A stretch of DNA of 64,000 nt from Nocardia sp. NBC_00565 (GCF_036345915.1 NZ_CP107785.1:2976001-3040000); one strand, 5' to 3'; shown: positions 1 to 8,113, numbered from the stretch's first letter. A program made the numbers and translations. Notes: a model not told the origin generated them from the letters alone.

Positions 1-770
1 GGATGCAGTTGATGCAATGGGATGCGGGTGCGCCAACCGTCTGCGAGGGGGTGGGTTTCGGTGTAGGCGGCACGGATTCGGTCCAGGTGTGGGGTGCCGA
101 AGAGGGCGAGCATGGCGAGATCGGTTTCGCGGTGGCCGCCGTGTGCGGCGGGGTCGATGAGCACTGCGCGGTCGGCGGTCCACAGAACATTGCCGGACCA
201 CAGGTCGCCGTGGATGCGGCTGGGCGGTTCCGGTGGGCCGGCGAGGGTTTCGATGTTCTCGATGACGCGTTCCAGCAGGCGGATTCCGTCGCGACCGAGG
301 TCGGCCGCTGCGCGCGGCAGGTACGGAGCCAGGCGGCGTTCGGCGTACCAGCGTGACCACGGGCCGTCGGCCGGGGTGTTGTCCAGGGGCAGATCGGCGA
401 TCCAACCCGGCCAGGGCGCGCCGAACGATCCCGGCGAATCCACGTGCAGCGCGGCGAGATCGCGCCCGAATCGCTCCGCGGCCGCCGCCGTCGGCGCCAC
501 TTGCGGCAGCCAGGGCAACACCAGCATGCGCTCGTCGACGGCCAGCACCTCGGGAACCAATTCCGGCGCTCCGTTCGCCAGCCAGCGCAACCCCGCCGCC
601 TCCGCCTCGAAGACCGCGGCTTGGTCGAGCGATGCCTTCACGAAGACCTCGCGGCCGTCGGCGAGCACGGCCCTGTGCAGCGTCCACGAATGACTCGACC
701 CGACGTTGTTCACCTCGCGCACCGAGACGCCGAGCATCCCCGCGATATGTGCCGCCTCGTTCACCGACAT
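1..770 (-). CDS. Fructosamine kinase family protein (3' end outside window)
   Basis: Predicted cytosolic kinase that phosphorylates fructosamines or related ketosamines, a protein-repair or amino-sugar salvage role. The frame opens at the ATG 770-768 and runs leftward without a stop to the window edge, so about 256 residues are visible. The N-terminal lobe carries the ATP-binding segment GSSHSWTLHRA followed by VFVKAS. The catalytic loop IHGDLWSGNVLW and the metal motif LIDPAAHGG are intact, and ETDLAMLALFG after them is typical of the fructosamine kinase family rather than of aminoglycoside phosphotransferases in general. The C-terminus is missing only because the window ends. Substrate is inferred from family. 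Confidence 0.85.
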   Translation of the reverse strand, partial: MSVNEAAHIAGMLGVSVREVNNVGSSHSWTLHRAVLADGREVFVKASLDQAAVFEAEAAGLRWLANGAPELVPEVLAVDERMLVLPWLPQVAPTAAAAERFGRDLAALHVDSPGSFGAPWPGWIADLPLDNTPADGPWSRWYAERRLAPYLPRAAADLGRDGIRLLERVIENIETLAGPPEPPSRIHGDLWSGNVLWTADRAVLIDPAAHGGHRETDLAMLALFGTPHLDRIRAAYTETHPLADGWRTRIPLHQLH

Positions 771-1015
771 GACTCACCCATGCCCAACCCCAACCCGGTC
801 ACCACGCCCCAGACAGCGCCGACAGCTGCGCTTCCCGGTCGCCGCCGCACCTTGATCAAGTCCGGCTCCCGTTGTGCACAGATCGGCACCGAGCAGCGCC
901 GACCCGCTCGCACCGATCCTCGGCTCCCGACCGGACCCCCGCGCATCGGCCGCCTGGAAGCCTCGCGGCAGCGAGTTGCGGCGCACGTGCGAGGCGGGTG
1001 GGCACCATGTCTGCC

Positions 1016-1795
1016 TCATCGTGATGCCGCGGTGAGGCGCTTCTTGGTCTCCTCGTCGGCGGGGAAGAACGATTCGATGGCGAGTTCGGCGACGGTCACG
1101 TTCATCGGGGTGCCGAAGACGGTGGTGACGCTGATGAAGGACAGCTCGTGGTCTTCGTGGCGCAGACGTAATGGGACGATGGCTTGGTCGGGTTCGGGGA
1201 GCGCGAGGTCGACTTCGCCACCGGGATATGCGCGCAGTTCGTCGCGGAGCTCGATCAGTTCGGGTGCACCGGTGACTTCGATCTGGCGTGACAGCCGCTC
1301 GAAGATGTGGCCGCGCCATTCGGCGAGATTGGCGATGCGACCGGCCATGCCATCCGGGTGCAGGCTCAGGCGCAGGGCGTTCACCGGGGCGGTGAGCAGC
1401 TCGGTGTCGATGCCCGTCAACAGCAGTGCGACACCGGCATTGGCGTCGATCATGTTCCAGCTCTGATCGATGGCCAGCGCCGGATAGGGCTCGTGTCCGG
1501 CGAGGATCTGGCGCATCGCGCCGCGCACTGCATCCATGGCGGGTGTGTCCAGCGAGGGTTCGGCGTAGGCGGGGGCGTATCCGGCCGCGAGCAGTAGCCG
1601 ATTGCGTTCGCGCAACGGGATCTCCAACTGCTCGCACAGGTGCACGACCATGGTGCGGCTCGGATTCGCGCGACCCGTTTCGATGAAGCTCAGATGCCGC
1701 GCGGAGGTTTCCGCGCGTCCGGCCAATTCCAGCTGGCTGAGCCTGCGCTCGAGCCGCCAGTGGCGCAACAGGTCTCCGGCTGTCTGCGTACTCAC
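1016..1795 (-). CDS. XRE family regulator with MmyB-like ligand-binding domain
   Basis: A 259-residue DNA-binding regulator. Residues 5-60 form the XRE helix-turn-helix (LRHWRLERRLSQLELAGRAE, then RHLSFIETGR), and residues about 90-255 match the MmyB-like PAS-type ligand domain (PALAIDQSWNMIDAN, NALRLSLHPDG). It starts with GTG at 1795. A TAGTAT -10-like hexamer on the minus strand at 1808-1803 lies seven bases before this GTG and no Shine-Dalgarno is seen, so a leaderless transcript is likely. It is divergent from the thioesterase at 1934, and a palindrome (1829-1849) lies between them. This layout is typical of MmyB-type regulators controlling the divergent enzyme gene. The ligand is unknown. 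Confidence 0.88.
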   Translation of the reverse strand: MSTQTAGDLLRHWRLERRLSQLELAGRAETSARHLSFIETGRANPSRTMVVHLCEQLEIPLRERNRLLLAAGYAPAYAEPSLDTPAMDAVRGAMRQILAGHEPYPALAIDQSWNMIDANAGVALLLTGIDTELLTAPVNALRLSLHPDGMAGRIANLAEWRGHIFERLSRQIEVTGAPELIELRDELRAYPGGEVDLALPEPDQAIVPLRLRHEDHELSFISVTTVFGTPMNVTVAELAIESFFPADEETKKRLTAASR

Positions 1796-1828
1796 CCCGC
1801 CGATACTACGAAGCCGACGGGCCCGAGA

Positions 1829-1849
1829 CGATTACCTCAGTGGTAATCG
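1829..1849. promoter_or_regulatory. Operator palindrome between XRE regulator and thioesterase
   Basis: Perfect inverted repeat with 8-bp arms CGATTACC and GGTAATCG around the 5-bp spacer TCAGT. It lies 34-54 bp upstream of the regulator GTG, about at its -35 position, and 85 bp before the thioesterase ATG. By position it is the likely binding site of the XRE/MmyB regulator, controlling itself and the divergent gene. Confidence 0.65.
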
Positions 1850-1933
1850 CGAGCGTTCGGCGTCTTACCTCCCGGGGAATCGACACGTCGGCCCCATGGA
1901 GGAAGATCGTTGACGCGAGCGAAAGGACACCAC

Positions 1934-2734
1934 ATGCCGACGACGACGAACTACGCGTTCGACACCGATACCGCCAGCACACCGGTCGGCCCGCACGAAT
2001 TCGAACTCGAGCTCTCCGACCGCTGGAACACCATGGGCGGCACCGCGAACGGCGGCTACCTCATCGCCATCTGCCTGCAGGCGTTGCGCGCGGAACTGCC
2101 GCACCCGGACGTGCTGTCCGCCTCGGCCCACTACCTGCGTCCGGGCACCAACGGTCCCGCCCGTATCCGCACCGATCTCGCCCGCATCGGTCGCCGCACC
2201 GCCACGGGCCAGGCCATCCTGACCCGCGACGACCGCGAAATCATCCGCGTCCTGGCCACTTTCACGGATCTGTCCAAGGCCACCGGACAGACCGTCGTGC
2301 GCAATACACCGCCCGAGCTCCCGGCCCCCGACGACTGCGTCAACCCGCTGCGGGGCATCACCCCGAGCCCCGCCACCATCGCCGAACGCGTCGAATTCCG
2401 CATGCCGCAGATCCCCGGCTACTGGCGCGGCACCCCCGGTGGGACTTCCGCCGCCGAATTCTGGATGCGCTTCGCTGACGGCCGCAATGCCGACCCCCTC
2501 GCCCTGGCCCTCCTGGTCGACGCCGCCATGCCCGTAGTCTTCGACCTCGGCGTCCCTGGTTCCTCCACCATCGAACTCACCGTTCACATCCGCCGCCGCC
2601 CCGCCCCGGGTTGGCTCGCCTGCCGCGTCACCACGAACTACCTCATCGATGGCTTCCATGAGGAGGATTTCGAAATCTGGGACAGCACAGGCACTCTCGT
2701 CGCCCAGTCCCGCCAACTCGCCCTCATTCCATAG
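1934..2734 (+). CDS. TesB-like acyl-CoA thioesterase (thioesterase-like superfamily)
   Basis: A 266-residue double-hotdog thioesterase-like protein, expected to hydrolyse an acyl-CoA in the cytosol. The N-terminal hotdog contains WNTMGGTANGGYLIAICLQAL (the usual NGGY helix start) and HYLRPG. The second hotdog contains EFWMRFADGR, LLVDAAMPVVFDLG and the strand IELTVHIRR. The start is placed at the ATG at 1934, preceded by GAAAGGAC; an in-frame start 24 bases upstream is possible but has a worse ribosome site. It is divergent from the XRE regulator and probably controlled by it. No neighbouring gene indicates the substrate. Confidence 0.8.
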   Translation: MPTTTNYAFDTDTASTPVGPHEFELELSDRWNTMGGTANGGYLIAICLQALRAELPHPDVLSASAHYLRPGTNGPARIRTDLARIGRRTATGQAILTRDDREIIRVLATFTDLSKATGQTVVRNTPPELPAPDDCVNPLRGITPSPATIAERVEFRMPQIPGYWRGTPGGTSAAEFWMRFADGRNADPLALALLVDAAMPVVFDLGVPGSSTIELTVHIRRRPAPGWLACRVTTNYLIDGFHEEDFEIWDSTGTLVAQSRQLALIP

Positions 2735-2863
2735 CCGGATCGACCGGGCGCACCCTGCACCGAGCTGCCCCGATGGGGTTGTCCTGGTGAAGACGTAGCG
2801 CTCAGGCGTCGGCGATAGCATTTGGGAGCAACGTTGTGGGCAACCGTCGAACAAGGAGGCGCC

Positions 2864-3124
2864 ATGGCCGAAGCGGCGACCGAGTGGGGCGGTGGGCTGT
2901 GGGCGGCTGCTGACCTGGTAACCCCGATGGCCATCCGGGTGGCGGCGACGTTGCGGTTGGCCGACCACATCGCCGCCGGCACACAGACGGCCGAGGCGCT
3001 GGCCACGGCGGTGGACGCCGATCGGGACGCGCTGGAGCGACTGTTGGGCCACCTGGTGACCGCCGGTGTGCTGACTCGTGCGGGGACCGGCAGCTACAGC
3101 CTGACGGCCCTGGGTGGCCGGTAA
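2864..3124 (+). pseudogene. N-terminal stub of an O-methyltransferase
   Basis: An 86-residue frame with a strong ribosome site (AAGGAGG) before the ATG. It matches only the dimerisation/winged-helix domain of SAM-dependent O-methyltransferases: LWAAADLVTPMAIRVAATL, LADHIAAGT, AEALATAV, LERLLGHLVTAGVL, YSLTALG. The frame stops right after TALGGR, where family members continue for some 250 residues with the Rossmann catalytic domain. No remainder of that domain is visible downstream, because the convergent PPOX gene begins there. It is a truncated gene; the stub may still be translated but cannot bind SAM. Confidence 0.7.
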
Positions 3125-3148
3125 CGCACTTCCCCAGCAACGCCACAC

Positions 3149-3183
3149 ACTCGCCCGCACAGCCAACGTGGCGGCGGGCGAGT
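3149..3183. terminator. Hairpin terminator between convergent genes
   Basis: Perfect 10-bp stem ACTCGCCCGC / GCGGGCGAGT with a 15-nt loop. It lies 2 bases beyond the stop codon of the minus-strand PPOX gene and 24 bases after the methyltransferase stub. No T-tract follows on either side, so it is a GC-rich hairpin of the kind common in actinobacteria. Confidence 0.6.
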
Positions 3184-3185
3184 CG

Positions 3186-3716
3186 TCAGAACCGCCAGCG
3201 GGTCGCGCCGCCGGAGCCGATCGTTCCGACGGCCGTCGCGGTGCGCGCAGTCAGGCGGTAGATGTGCCAAGGCGGCGGGCCCGCGGAAGGGGCGCTGTAC
3301 TCGGCGGTGAGCGCCTGGCCGGTGTCGTCGACGCGACAGGGCCAGCCGCCATCGGCCCAGCGCCGGGCCATATCGGCGATTACCTCGGGATCGGTGATCT
3401 GGGTTGCGGTGCCTTCGACGACCAGGTCGAATTCATGGGTGGCGACGCTCATCGAGCAGCGCGGATCGCGCGCCAGGTTGCGGCCCTTTCGAGAGTGGGC
3501 GCCGGTCACGAACCAGAAGGCGCCGTCGACCCAGAGGGCACCCAGGGAGGTCACGTGTGGGCTGCCGTCCTGGTTGATCGTGCTCAGCCAGCAGGTGTGC
3601 CGGTCGAGGCCGCCGCTGCCAGGGGCCAGTTCGATGCCTGCGTCGAGCCGCGCTCGAATACCCGACCAGTCCAGCGGCGCCAGCTCGTACAGGTCGGCGA
3701 GGTTGATTACGTCCAT
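3186..3716 (-). CDS. Pyridoxamine 5'-phosphate oxidase family (split-barrel flavin/F420) protein
   Basis: A 176-residue split-barrel protein likely to bind FMN or F420 and carry out a redox reaction; the substrate is unknown. Visible family features are CWLSTINQDGSPHVTSLGALW (barrel strands), GAFWFVTGAHSRKGRNLARD (the SRKxxNL-type cofactor segment), CSMSVATHEFDLVVEGTAT and a C-terminal WHIYRL strand. The start at 3716 is chosen because homology begins there (MDVINLADL). This start lies inside the first copy of a 59-bp tandem duplication; the second copy, upstream, repeats the same start in another frame. A hairpin terminator follows directly. Confidence 0.85.
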   Translation of the reverse strand: MDVINLADLYELAPLDWSGIRARLDAGIELAPGSGGLDRHTCWLSTINQDGSPHVTSLGALWVDGAFWFVTGAHSRKGRNLARDPRCSMSVATHEFDLVVEGTATQITDPEVIADMARRWADGGWPCRVDDTGQALTAEYSAPSAGPPPWHIYRLTARTATAVGTIGSGGATRWRF

Positions 3717-3783
3717 ACCAGTAGCCAGTCCAGCGGCGCCAGCTCGTACAGGTCGGCGAGGTTGATTACGTCCATACCAGTAG
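3666..3783. repeat. Perfect 59-bp tandem duplication over the PPOX gene start
   Basis: Two adjacent identical 59-bp units (3666-3724 and 3725-3783) cover the first 17 codons of the PPOX gene plus a few bases of its leader. Because 59 is not a multiple of three, the upstream copy encodes the same first 17 residues in a frame that does not continue into the gene. The perfect identity indicates a recent event. Confidence 0.95.
3707..3775 (-). CDS. Duplication-born leader ORF overlapping the PPOX start
   Basis: A 22-codon frame opens at the duplicated ATG (3775-3773), repeats the first 17 residues of the PPOX protein (MDVINLADLYELAPLDW), reads five new residues and stops at TAA 3709-3707. The stop lies four bases past the real PPOX ATG (3716-3714), so the leader overlaps the gene start in another frame. 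Translation of the leader could reinitiate at, or occlude, the PPOX start. Whether it is translated is unknown; a natural ribosome site would have to lie upstream of 3783. Confidence 0.45.
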   Translation of the reverse strand: MDVINLADLYELAPLDWLLVWT

Positions 3784-3905
3784 GACGGTGCGCCGATCGG
3801 AAACTCACCGATGCCGGCGAATGGGTTGCCCCGGATCTCGGAACGGGCACTGCAAACTCGAACGATGCCCGCAACCGCGCGGATCGCCACAGTAAACTCC
3901 AGTAA

Positions 3906-5000
3906 ATGAACGCGGCCCTGCCGACTGTCGGAGTGGAAGAGGAGTTCCTGCTGGCCGATCCCGCCAGTGGCGCGCCGGCCCCGAGAAATGTCGAAGTCGC
4001 CGCGGCGGCGGCCGAGGTCGGGATCGATCTGCAGTTGGAGTTGACGCGCTGTCAGATCGAGACCAATACCGAAGTCCATACCAAGACCTCGGAATTGCTC
4101 GATGACCTGCGCCGATTGCGCACGGGCGTGGCGAGTTGCGCGGAAAAGCACGGTGCGCGGCTGCTCGCGGTGGGGGTGCCGCCTGCGGTGCAGGACGAGT
4201 TCCCGGTCACCGATACCCCGCGCTATCAGCGCATCGAACGCAATTTCGGCATGCTGGCCCATGAGCAGGGACTGTGCGGCTGCCACGTCCATGTGGGGGT
4301 GCCCGCGCGCGACGTCGCGGTGCGGGTGGGGAATTATCTGCGGCCGTGGTTGCCGGTGTTGTTGTCGTTGACAGCCAATTCGCCGGTGTATCGCGCCACC
4401 GATACCGGATACGCCAGTTGGCGCAGCATCATGTGGCGGCGGTGGCCGAGCGCCGGGCCGCCACCTTTCTTCGCATCCATCGCGGATTACGACGATATGG
4501 TCGAGATGATGCTGGCCAGCGGCAGCATCCTGGATACGGCGATGGTGTATTGGGATGTGCGGCCCTCAGCGTCGTTCCCGACCGTCGAGGTGCGCGTCAG
4601 CGATGTGCCCGCGACCGTCGAGGAAACCGCGTTGCTGGCCACACTCATCCGCGCCGCGGTCGCGATGGCGCTCGAGGAGAGGCGGCCCGCGCCCCCGGTG
4701 CCGGCGGAGGTGTTGCGTGCCGCGTATTGGAAGGCCGCGCGGTCCGGCCTGGACGGTGACGGCCTCGACACCCGCACCGGACGCACTGTGCCCGCCCGCA
4801 TATTGCTCGACCAGTTGATCGACTATGTAACCCCGGCGCTCGAGCAGTCGGGCGATCAGGAGTTCGTCGCCGCGGCGGTCGCGGCAGTCGCGGCGCGCGG
4901 CAACGGCGCCCGACGACAGCGCGCCGCCTTGCGCGCGCACAACGACGTCACCGAGGTCATCGATGAGCTCGCCGCCGCTACTCTCGAAGGCTGCTATTGA
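3906..5000 (+). CDS. YbdK-family carboxylate-amine ligase (glutamate-cysteine ligase 2 type)
   Basis: A 364-residue ATP-dependent ligase of the GCS2/YbdK family, which joins glutamate or another carboxylate to an amine or cysteine. The N-terminal signature GVEEEFLLAD (residues 9-18), QLELTRCQIETNTEV, the histidine motif GLCGCHVHVGV and LTANSPVYRATDTGYASWRS are all present, and the length is normal. The C-terminal part contains FPTVEVRVSDVPATVEETA. There is no pathway neighbour, so glutathione-like, mycothiol-related or ergothioneine-related use cannot be decided; YbdK members have only weak ligase activity. Confidence 0.88.
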   Translation: MNAALPTVGVEEEFLLADPASGAPAPRNVEVAAAAAEVGIDLQLELTRCQIETNTEVHTKTSELLDDLRRLRTGVASCAEKHGARLLAVGVPPAVQDEFPVTDTPRYQRIERNFGMLAHEQGLCGCHVHVGVPARDVAVRVGNYLRPWLPVLLSLTANSPVYRATDTGYASWRSIMWRRWPSAGPPPFFASIADYDDMVEMMLASGSILDTAMVYWDVRPSASFPTVEVRVSDVPATVEETALLATLIRAAVAMALEERRPAPPVPAEVLRAAYWKAARSGLDGDGLDTRTGRTVPARILLDQLIDYVTPALEQSGDQEFVAAAVAAVAARGNGARRQRAALRAHNDVTEVIDELAAATLEGCY

Positions 5001-5161
5001 CCGGCGGGCGGCAAGCCGAAGACGGGGCGCGGTCCACCGTCACGGACAGCTTGAACCGCGACGAGCGCCAATAGCGTCGCGCCGTCACCGAACTCATTGC
5101 GGCCTCCCACCCGAGACGTTCTACTACATAGCGTAGTTGATACGTCCGTCGGGCAAAAGGG

Positions 5162-5452
5162 TCAGCCGATGACGGAGTTCATGATGGTGCCCGCACTGGT
5201 CGCGATGACACCGCCGATCATCCCTCCGGCGATCATCTTCGGTGACTCCAGCGTGCCGCCGTTCCACTTCTCCCAGGCGAACCGGCCACCCGCGTAGGTG
5301 ATGCCGCAAACGCCCGACAGCAGCACCAGCCAGGTCAGATATCTGACCATCTGGAGGATCTTGTCCGAGGCGGGCGGCGCCTCGGGAGTCGGGTTGCCGA
5401 TTTGGGCCAGTACGGTCTCGTGCAAGGCGATCAGGATCATGGGCGCGCTCAT
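5162..5452 (-). CDS. Small two-helix membrane protein, VirB2/TrbC-pilin-like topology
   Basis: A 96-residue protein with two predicted membrane helices: RYLTWLVLLSGVCGITYAGG (about residues 37-56) and MIAGGMIGGVIATSAGTIM near the C-terminus, separated by a short polar loop with WEKWNGG. The pattern of a first helix, a G-rich turn, a charged loop and a second helix starting with small residues resembles TrbC/VirB2 pilin subunits and small proteins of actinobacterial conjugative elements. No other transfer gene is near. The start is the ATG at 5452; an inner ATG four codons on is possible. Function is not recognised. Confidence 0.6.
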   Translation of the reverse strand: MSAPMILIALHETVLAQIGNPTPEAPPASDKILQMVRYLTWLVLLSGVCGITYAGGRFAWEKWNGGTLESPKMIAGGMIGGVIATSAGTIMNSVIG

Positions 5453-5615
5453 TCCAGGTCGATGCGGACGAGAATGGCAGATAACCGAGCGATAACCAGA
5501 TCGGTACCCGACAGTATGGGCGGCGGATGCGATTTTCGTGGGGCGTCCGCGGAACCTGTCTGTTATGTCCGATGGCCGCACCGCGCGCAGCGGGTGTACT
5601 ATTCGCCCGAACGAC

Positions 5616-5713
5616 CCACGCGGGAGCTCGGGCACGGCCGGGCTGAGAGGGCGGACCCCACGTTTCGCCGACCGCATGAACCTGTCCGGGTAATGCCGGC
5701 GTAGGGAGAGCGG
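5616..5713 (+). ncRNA. TPP (THI-box) riboswitch
   Basis: The conserved THI elements occur in order: CGGGAGC, GGCTGAGAGG (5641-5650), GGACC, GAACCTG (5678-5684), CCGGGTAATGCCGGCGTAGGGAG (5686-5707, listed here as its two halves CCGGGTAATG and CCGGCGTAGGGAG). The 3' end supplies the AGGGAGAG Shine-Dalgarno about ten bases before the permease ATG. Ligand binding would therefore hide the ribosome site, giving translational repression by thiamine pyrophosphate. The outer P1 helix is weak by eye. Confidence 0.93.
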
Positions 5714-5720
5714 TACCGGG

Positions 5721-7091
5721 ATGTCTGCACCCACCCTTGATCGACGTGAAGCTCCGCTGACCCTGGACCAGCCCGCACCCAAAGTGCTGTCGTTCTGGGA
5801 TCAGAGTGCGTTCTGGGCGAACCTCGGGGTCAGCTTGTTCGCGTTCTCCGGCGCGTACACGGTGCTGGCGCCCAATACCGACGGCGCGGCGCAGATCTCC
5901 ATCGCCGCGGGCATTCTCGCGATGATCATCGGGACGGTAGTCGGCGGTCTCATGCTCGGACTGGCCGCGATACCGGGAACCGAGACCGGCAAACCCGCGA
6001 TGATGCTGCTGCGCGGGCTATTCGGCGCAAAGCTCAGCTATCTGCCGACGGTGCTCAATATCGCGCAGCTGATCGGCTGGGGCACCTTCGAGCTGATCGT
6101 CATCGGCAACGCGGCCGAAGAGCTGTTCGACGGTGGACCGCACTGGGTCTATGTGGTCGCCGCGGGTGTGCTGACGACCGTGTTGACGATCTGGCCGCTC
6201 GGTTCGGTGCGGATGCTGCGGCGGTTCGTGACCGTCGGCGTGGTGATCGCCCTGATCTGGTTCTATCTCCAGTTCATTCGCGAGGGTCTGCCCGATCTCA
6301 CCACCAACCCGGGCCCCAAGAGCAGTGGACCGTTCGGTGTCGATTGGAATCTGTTCTGGGTCGCCACCGATGCGGCACTGGCGGTTTCGATCTCGTGGGT
6401 GCCGGTGGCCGCGGACTACACCCGGCACTCGCGCAGTACCCGCGCGGCATTCGGCGCGGCGAGTGGGGCGTATGCGTTCACCCAGATCATCGCGTACGTG
6501 TTGGGGCTGTTCGCGTTGGCGCTCGCCTCCGGTGACGGCGGGGTGTACTCGCCGTTCCTGACGGTCAGCCTGGGTGCGGTGTTCTTCTTCATCTTCGTAT
6601 TCCGTGAGGCCGACCAGTCTTTCGCGAATGTCTACTCGACCGCGGTGTCGATCCAGAACCTCGCGCCGCGGGTCGATCGCCGGGTGTTGTCGGTCGGTCT
6701 CGGTGTGCTGATCACGTTGCTGGCGCTGCGGCTGAATATGGAGAACTACTTCGGCTTCCTCGGCCTGATCGGCTCGGTGTTCGTGCCGCTGCTCGGCGTG
6801 CTCGTCGCGGACTTCTTCCTGCGCGCGAAGGGGCAGTGGAATACCTCGATCGACGCGCCCTCGCGGTGGGGCATGGTTTTCGCGTGGCTGGTGGGGCTTT
6901 CGGTATACCAGCTGATCAACCCGGGCGATGCTGGCGTGTGGACCGACTTCTGGGTGCATGCGCAGGAGAAGCTGCACTTCACCAAGCAGGCTTGGATGAG
7001 TGCGTCGCTGCTGTCGTTCGTCGCGGCGGTCGCGGTTGCCTGGATCGTCGGGCGGATCTCGCTGCGCAAGACCGGGGCTAGCACCTCGTAG
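5721..7091 (+). CDS. cytX: CytX-like NCS1 permease, putative thiamine-precursor (HMP) transporter
   Basis: A 456-residue integral membrane transporter of the NCS1 (purine/cytosine permease) family with about 12 hydrophobic segments. Helix 1 has the family pattern FWANLGVSLFAFSGAYTVL, followed by GLAAIPGTETGKPAMMLLRG and LIGWGTFELIVIGNAAEEL. The central SISWVPVAADYTRHSRS matches the substrate-site helix of NCS1 members. The TPP riboswitch directly upstream links it to thiamine supply, so hydroxymethylpyrimidine or another thiamine precursor is the likely cargo, as for CytX proteins; uptake of cytosine-like bases is the alternative. No thi biosynthesis gene is adjacent. Confidence 0.88.
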   Translation: MSAPTLDRREAPLTLDQPAPKVLSFWDQSAFWANLGVSLFAFSGAYTVLAPNTDGAAQISIAAGILAMIIGTVVGGLMLGLAAIPGTETGKPAMMLLRGLFGAKLSYLPTVLNIAQLIGWGTFELIVIGNAAEELFDGGPHWVYVVAAGVLTTVLTIWPLGSVRMLRRFVTVGVVIALIWFYLQFIREGLPDLTTNPGPKSSGPFGVDWNLFWVATDAALAVSISWVPVAADYTRHSRSTRAAFGAASGAYAFTQIIAYVLGLFALALASGDGGVYSPFLTVSLGAVFFFIFVFREADQSFANVYSTAVSIQNLAPRVDRRVLSVGLGVLITLLALRLNMENYFGFLGLIGSVFVPLLGVLVADFFLRAKGQWNTSIDAPSRWGMVFAWLVGLSVYQLINPGDAGVWTDFWVHAQEKLHFTKQAWMSASLLSFVAAVAVAWIVGRISLRKTGASTS

Positions 7092-7346
7092 ACCCGCCGA
7101 AGTCGGCTGTGCGACACCGGCGACGCGCACCTGCCCCGGGCCGGGGTGCTGTCACAGACGCAATGATCGCCCCATCCAGGTTGCACATTGTCCGAGGCGA
7201 TCACTGGGTATGCGGGAACCCTGCAGCGGGGTTTGGTGTCCGCACGGTCAGTTCACGCGACACGAACCGGGGCATTTGCCATTCTCAGGTGATCGCGAGC
7301 AATTCGCCGACAAGTGTTGGGGCATCGGGCAACTATTGTCGACGAC

Positions 7347-7553
7347 ATGACTGGGCCTACCGGACGGCCCGGGACTTCGCCGACGAGGAACTCGGCCCTT
7401 GATCCGGCGAGTTCGACGATGTCGTCCTGGACCCGTGTCCATGCGTGGCGCTGGCGGGCGCATCCCGTGCTCACAACGCGACTATCCGGAGTCCATGACG
7501 TCCTCGCCGTCGCACTGATGGCGGCGACCTGTGGGTGCGGGGGCCACTGGTGA
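7347..7553 (+). pseudogene. Possible N-terminal remnant of a sensor histidine kinase
   Basis: A 68-codon frame starting at an ATG 6 bases after CTATTGTCG. The segment WTRVHAWRWRAHPVLTTRLSGV, followed by a hydrophobic DVLAVALMAATCG, resembles the start of actinobacterial sensor kinases (a tryptophan/arginine-rich stretch, then the first membrane helix). The frame then stops, and the next gene starts inside it. No kinase core follows. This rests on pattern memory only and may be chance. Confidence 0.25.
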
Positions 7554-8050
7554 CGCCGCAGCCGAGCCGCCTATCCAGTGGGACAGCAGCACAGGTCGCG
7601 GTGTGTGGGCCGCGCGACTGTACCGCGGCTGAGGCCGGATGGGCCGAGGAGGTCGGGCGACTGCTCGCGGCGGCCGGTGCGACCGTGCTGTGCGGTGGCG
7701 GCACCGGCGTCATGGCCGCGGTCGCCGAAGGTGCCTCGCGCGCGGGCGGTCTCGTGATCGGCGTCCGCCCCGATACCGATCGTTCCGCCGTCTGCCCCGG
7801 GCTCTCCGCAGTCCTCTACACCGGCATGGGCGAGGCCCGCAACGCCATCCTCATCCACTCCGCCGACGCCGTCATCGTGATCGGCGGCTCTTGGGGCACC
7901 CTCTCCGAACTCGCCCTTGCCCGACACCGCGGCACCATCCCCATCATCTCCCTCGGCGGCTGGCAGATCCACGACGCCGCCGGAAAACCAATAGCGGCGG
8001 CACAACTCGCCTCCGATCCCGCCGACGCAGTTCACCGCGCGCTGAACTAG
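7535..8050 (+). CDS. TIGR00725/LOG family protein (lysine-decarboxylase-like Rossmann fold)
   Basis: A 171-residue Rossmann-fold protein of the LOG/TIGR00725 group. LOG proteins release cytokinin bases from their ribotides, but activity of this subgroup is uncharacterised. Visible features are VAVCGPRDCTAAE at the first strand, CGGGTGVMAAVAEGASRAGG, TGMGEARNAILIHSADAVIV and the signature IGGSWGTLSELALA (the PGGxGTxxE motif in its TIGR00725 variant). The GTG at 7535 is the first in-frame start; a GTG at 7550 is equally possible because homology begins near VAVCG. Confidence 0.78.
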   Translation: MRGPLVTPQPSRLSSGTAAQVAVCGPRDCTAAEAGWAEEVGRLLAAAGATVLCGGGTGVMAAVAEGASRAGGLVIGVRPDTDRSAVCPGLSAVLYTGMGEARNAILIHSADAVIVIGGSWGTLSELALARHRGTIPIISLGGWQIHDAAGKPIAAAQLASDPADAVHRALN

Positions 8051-8113
8051 CAGTGCTGACCATGGACGTTGGTGACGCGTGGTCAGTGCAAACAGCGGCA
8101 GGCCCGGGGCGGG

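Noticed and set aside
5123..5137. Inverted repeat ACTAC-ATAGC-GTAGT in the convergent gap after the carboxylate-amine ligase
   Set aside because: Short arms in a gap between 3' ends, so no promoter is expected; too weak for a terminator.
7279..7284. ATTCTC hexamer left of the main cluster
   Set aside because: No symmetric left arm is present, so it is not a copy of the 15-bp palindrome.
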